Position numbers and translations under genes: made by a program
Part shown: in pieces, positions 62,583-64,000 of the stretch
How positions within the stretch are numbered: position 1 is the first letter of the stretch
How the letters are laid out: each line of letters opens with the position of its first letter
From: Pestalotiopsis fici W106-1
Taxonomy: Eukaryota > Ascomycota > Sordariomycetes > Amphisphaeriales > Sporocadaceae
Assembly: GCF_000516985.1 (NCBI RefSeq)
Contig: NW_006917102.1
Span: 1,373,681-1,437,680 of the forward strand
Reading direction: 5' to 3'
DNA: 64,000 nucleotides
The notes under the pieces: model-generated
What the model was told of the DNA's origin: nothing
The model's database searches: none
What the model saw: only the letters and a program-made list of their open reading frames with translations

Positions 62583-64000
62583 TCAGTTGTGATTTTTGCT
62601 TAGCAATATGGGTAACAAGAAAAAAAAAAATTTAAACAATCAAGACTCATCGTCACAACGGTGATACCACTGACTGTTGCTCCATCCCTTGCCCGAGCCC
62701 CTCAATTTCCTATTGATTCCCTCATTCATCCGGCTTGTAGGTAATGTACCTCTCTCTCCCCCTTGCTACTCATCAAAGCCCCTCTTTTACACATTTACAC
62801 ATCCTGACCAACAAGTCTACTCTGTACCGATTCACCTATCTTCATCATTCTCGTCATTGTCTGAATTGAAATGCCTCCAATGTGTATATGATGGTATATG
62901 ATCCAGGTACATGGGTCGATACAGAAGTACTGGTTTTGGTTTTGTCTCCTCCGGTCTCCCAAGTAGTACCAAGCTTCTTAGGATTGATCCATCTAGAGAT
63001 CCATTTATCAGACACTTGATGCGCCTGCAGACAAGCAAGCGTCAAGGCTGGGCGGTAGTGTTAGTGACAGGTGGATTTGTATTATGCATGTACGTGGGGA
63101 AATATAGTCGGTGGTTCTCCCTGCTACCTACTACTTACTACTAACTACATGGACTACATACTAAACAGTACCGAACTCTCTTGTCGTCTCGCCATCCGAA
63201 GTCCAAACCGTTTTTCTCTCTCTCTCTTTTCCTGTACAAGAATGTTTATCCCTGCCTACCCTTTGAGATTTGATTGCTGATGCATTAGCGGCTGCCAGAG
63301 TCCTTACCTGCAGACAAGAACGATTCGCTTCTGCGACGCTGCGTCCCTCTTTTTCTCTCTCTCTCTCCCTTCCAGCTGGTGCTACTGTCTTTTGCCTCTC
63401 TTTCTCCATGTATCTATTTGTCTACCTTTCACCACTTCTTCCCTCCCCGCTAATACACCCCCTGGCCATGTGCCAGGCACCACCCTTCCCGGCCCATCTC
63501 TGGAAGGTCCATATGGTGGTTACTTGAACGGTGGCCCGGCCCATGGAACACCTCATAGAGCGTCAGTGGTTCCTTCTCGTCGTTTTCTCTATGCCCTGCC
63601 CTTGGCTTAAATCGTCATCGGGTCCATTGACGGCGCAGATTGGCCGCAGGACTGGTCGGTCGGTCCCCCGGCTTCCATCATTCGTTGTAATGATTATTAT
63701 TATTATCAATATTTGTTCATTTTTATTATTCCCCTTTGCCACTTCACTATGCCTTTCTCTGCATGTACCCTACCGAGAGGTATTTTCCCCTCCTCAGACT
63801 TTGCCATTCTCACTTCCATCGGTATCTTTACCATTGGAAAGAAGACCCCTGGTCCCTCTGGATTGGCGCGCGCAAGAGTTGCAGCAGAACCCGCATTATT
63901 GCCCCATCATTACCAGACCAGGGTTTGTGGCGAGGATAGGTTGAGTGAGAGAGCCGAAGGAGAAGGGAATAGTAGGTAACAAAAAAAAAAAAACCGGACA

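Larger units (their letters stand above)
56993..64000. other. Large gene-poor right end, 7 kb
   Basis: No coding frame longer than 162 codons and none with a domain. It holds an 18-base T tract (58486-58503), GCAA repeats (59551-59588), GGC-rich runs (59467-59489 and near 62540-62580), TG runs near 59968-59988 and 61014-61031, and CT runs near 61436-61450, 63213-63230 and 63352-63367. From about 61.4 kb onward the plus strand is increasingly pyrimidine-rich, as often found just upstream of fungal transcription starts, so a plus-strand gene may begin beyond the edge. Confidence 0.5.

Overview
The window looks like nuclear DNA of a filamentous ascomycete (Pezizomycotina), most likely a Sordariomycete and perhaps Hypocreales; the order is inferred from protein style and gene structure, not proven. 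The signs are short GT-AG introns (mostly 50-120 bp) with CTNA-like branch points, single-copy eukaryotic housekeeping genes, a Zn2Cys6-type regulator, and intergenic DNA full of homopolymers, CT/GA tracts and TAGG/CCTA tetranucleotide runs. No tRNA, rRNA, CRISPR array or intact transposon was recognised.

Layout. 0-4.5 kb: no intact gene; the minus strand between about 0.4 and 1.5 kb carries broken open segments that look like a decayed gene. 4.5-12.8 kb is the gene-dense part: a CCDC174-like splicing-associated protein (minus) diverging from homoserine dehydrogenase HOM6 (plus), a small two-helix membrane protein convergent with HOM6, the sterol 3-ketoreductase ERG27 (plus), and an MFS transporter (minus). 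14.8-17.6 kb: the acidic hinge subunit of respiratory complex III (QCR6, four exons) and a WBP2-type GRAM protein whose first exon is only 11 bp. 17.6-24 kb: a large gene-poor block. 24-40.3 kb: six minus-strand genes in a row: a formin regulatory-domain (GBD/FH3) protein with no FH2 domain, a small acidic secreted protein, AIM32, a glycerol-3-phosphate acyltransferase, ETP1/BRAP2 and a four-unit polyubiquitin gene. 42.8-43.6 kb: a small four-helix DUF7704-type membrane protein. 45.7-48.3 kb: an 834-aa zinc-cluster regulator. 48.3-55.2 kb: a second gene-poor block. 55.2-57 kb: the farnesyltransferase beta subunit RAM1 in five exons. 57-64 kb: no gene seen; its last 2.5 kb is pyrimidine-rich and may be the promoter or leader of a plus-strand gene beyond the right edge.

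The genes are mostly unrelated core functions (amino-acid, sterol, phospholipid, respiratory, ubiquitin and prenylation pathways). They do not form a biosynthetic cluster or an obvious new multi-gene system. The most interesting points are the FH2-less GBD/FH3 protein, the gene relic near the left end, the micro-exon WBP2 gene, the small membrane protein after HOM6, the mosaic polyubiquitin repeats, and the zinc-cluster regulator beside a 7-kb gene-poor region.
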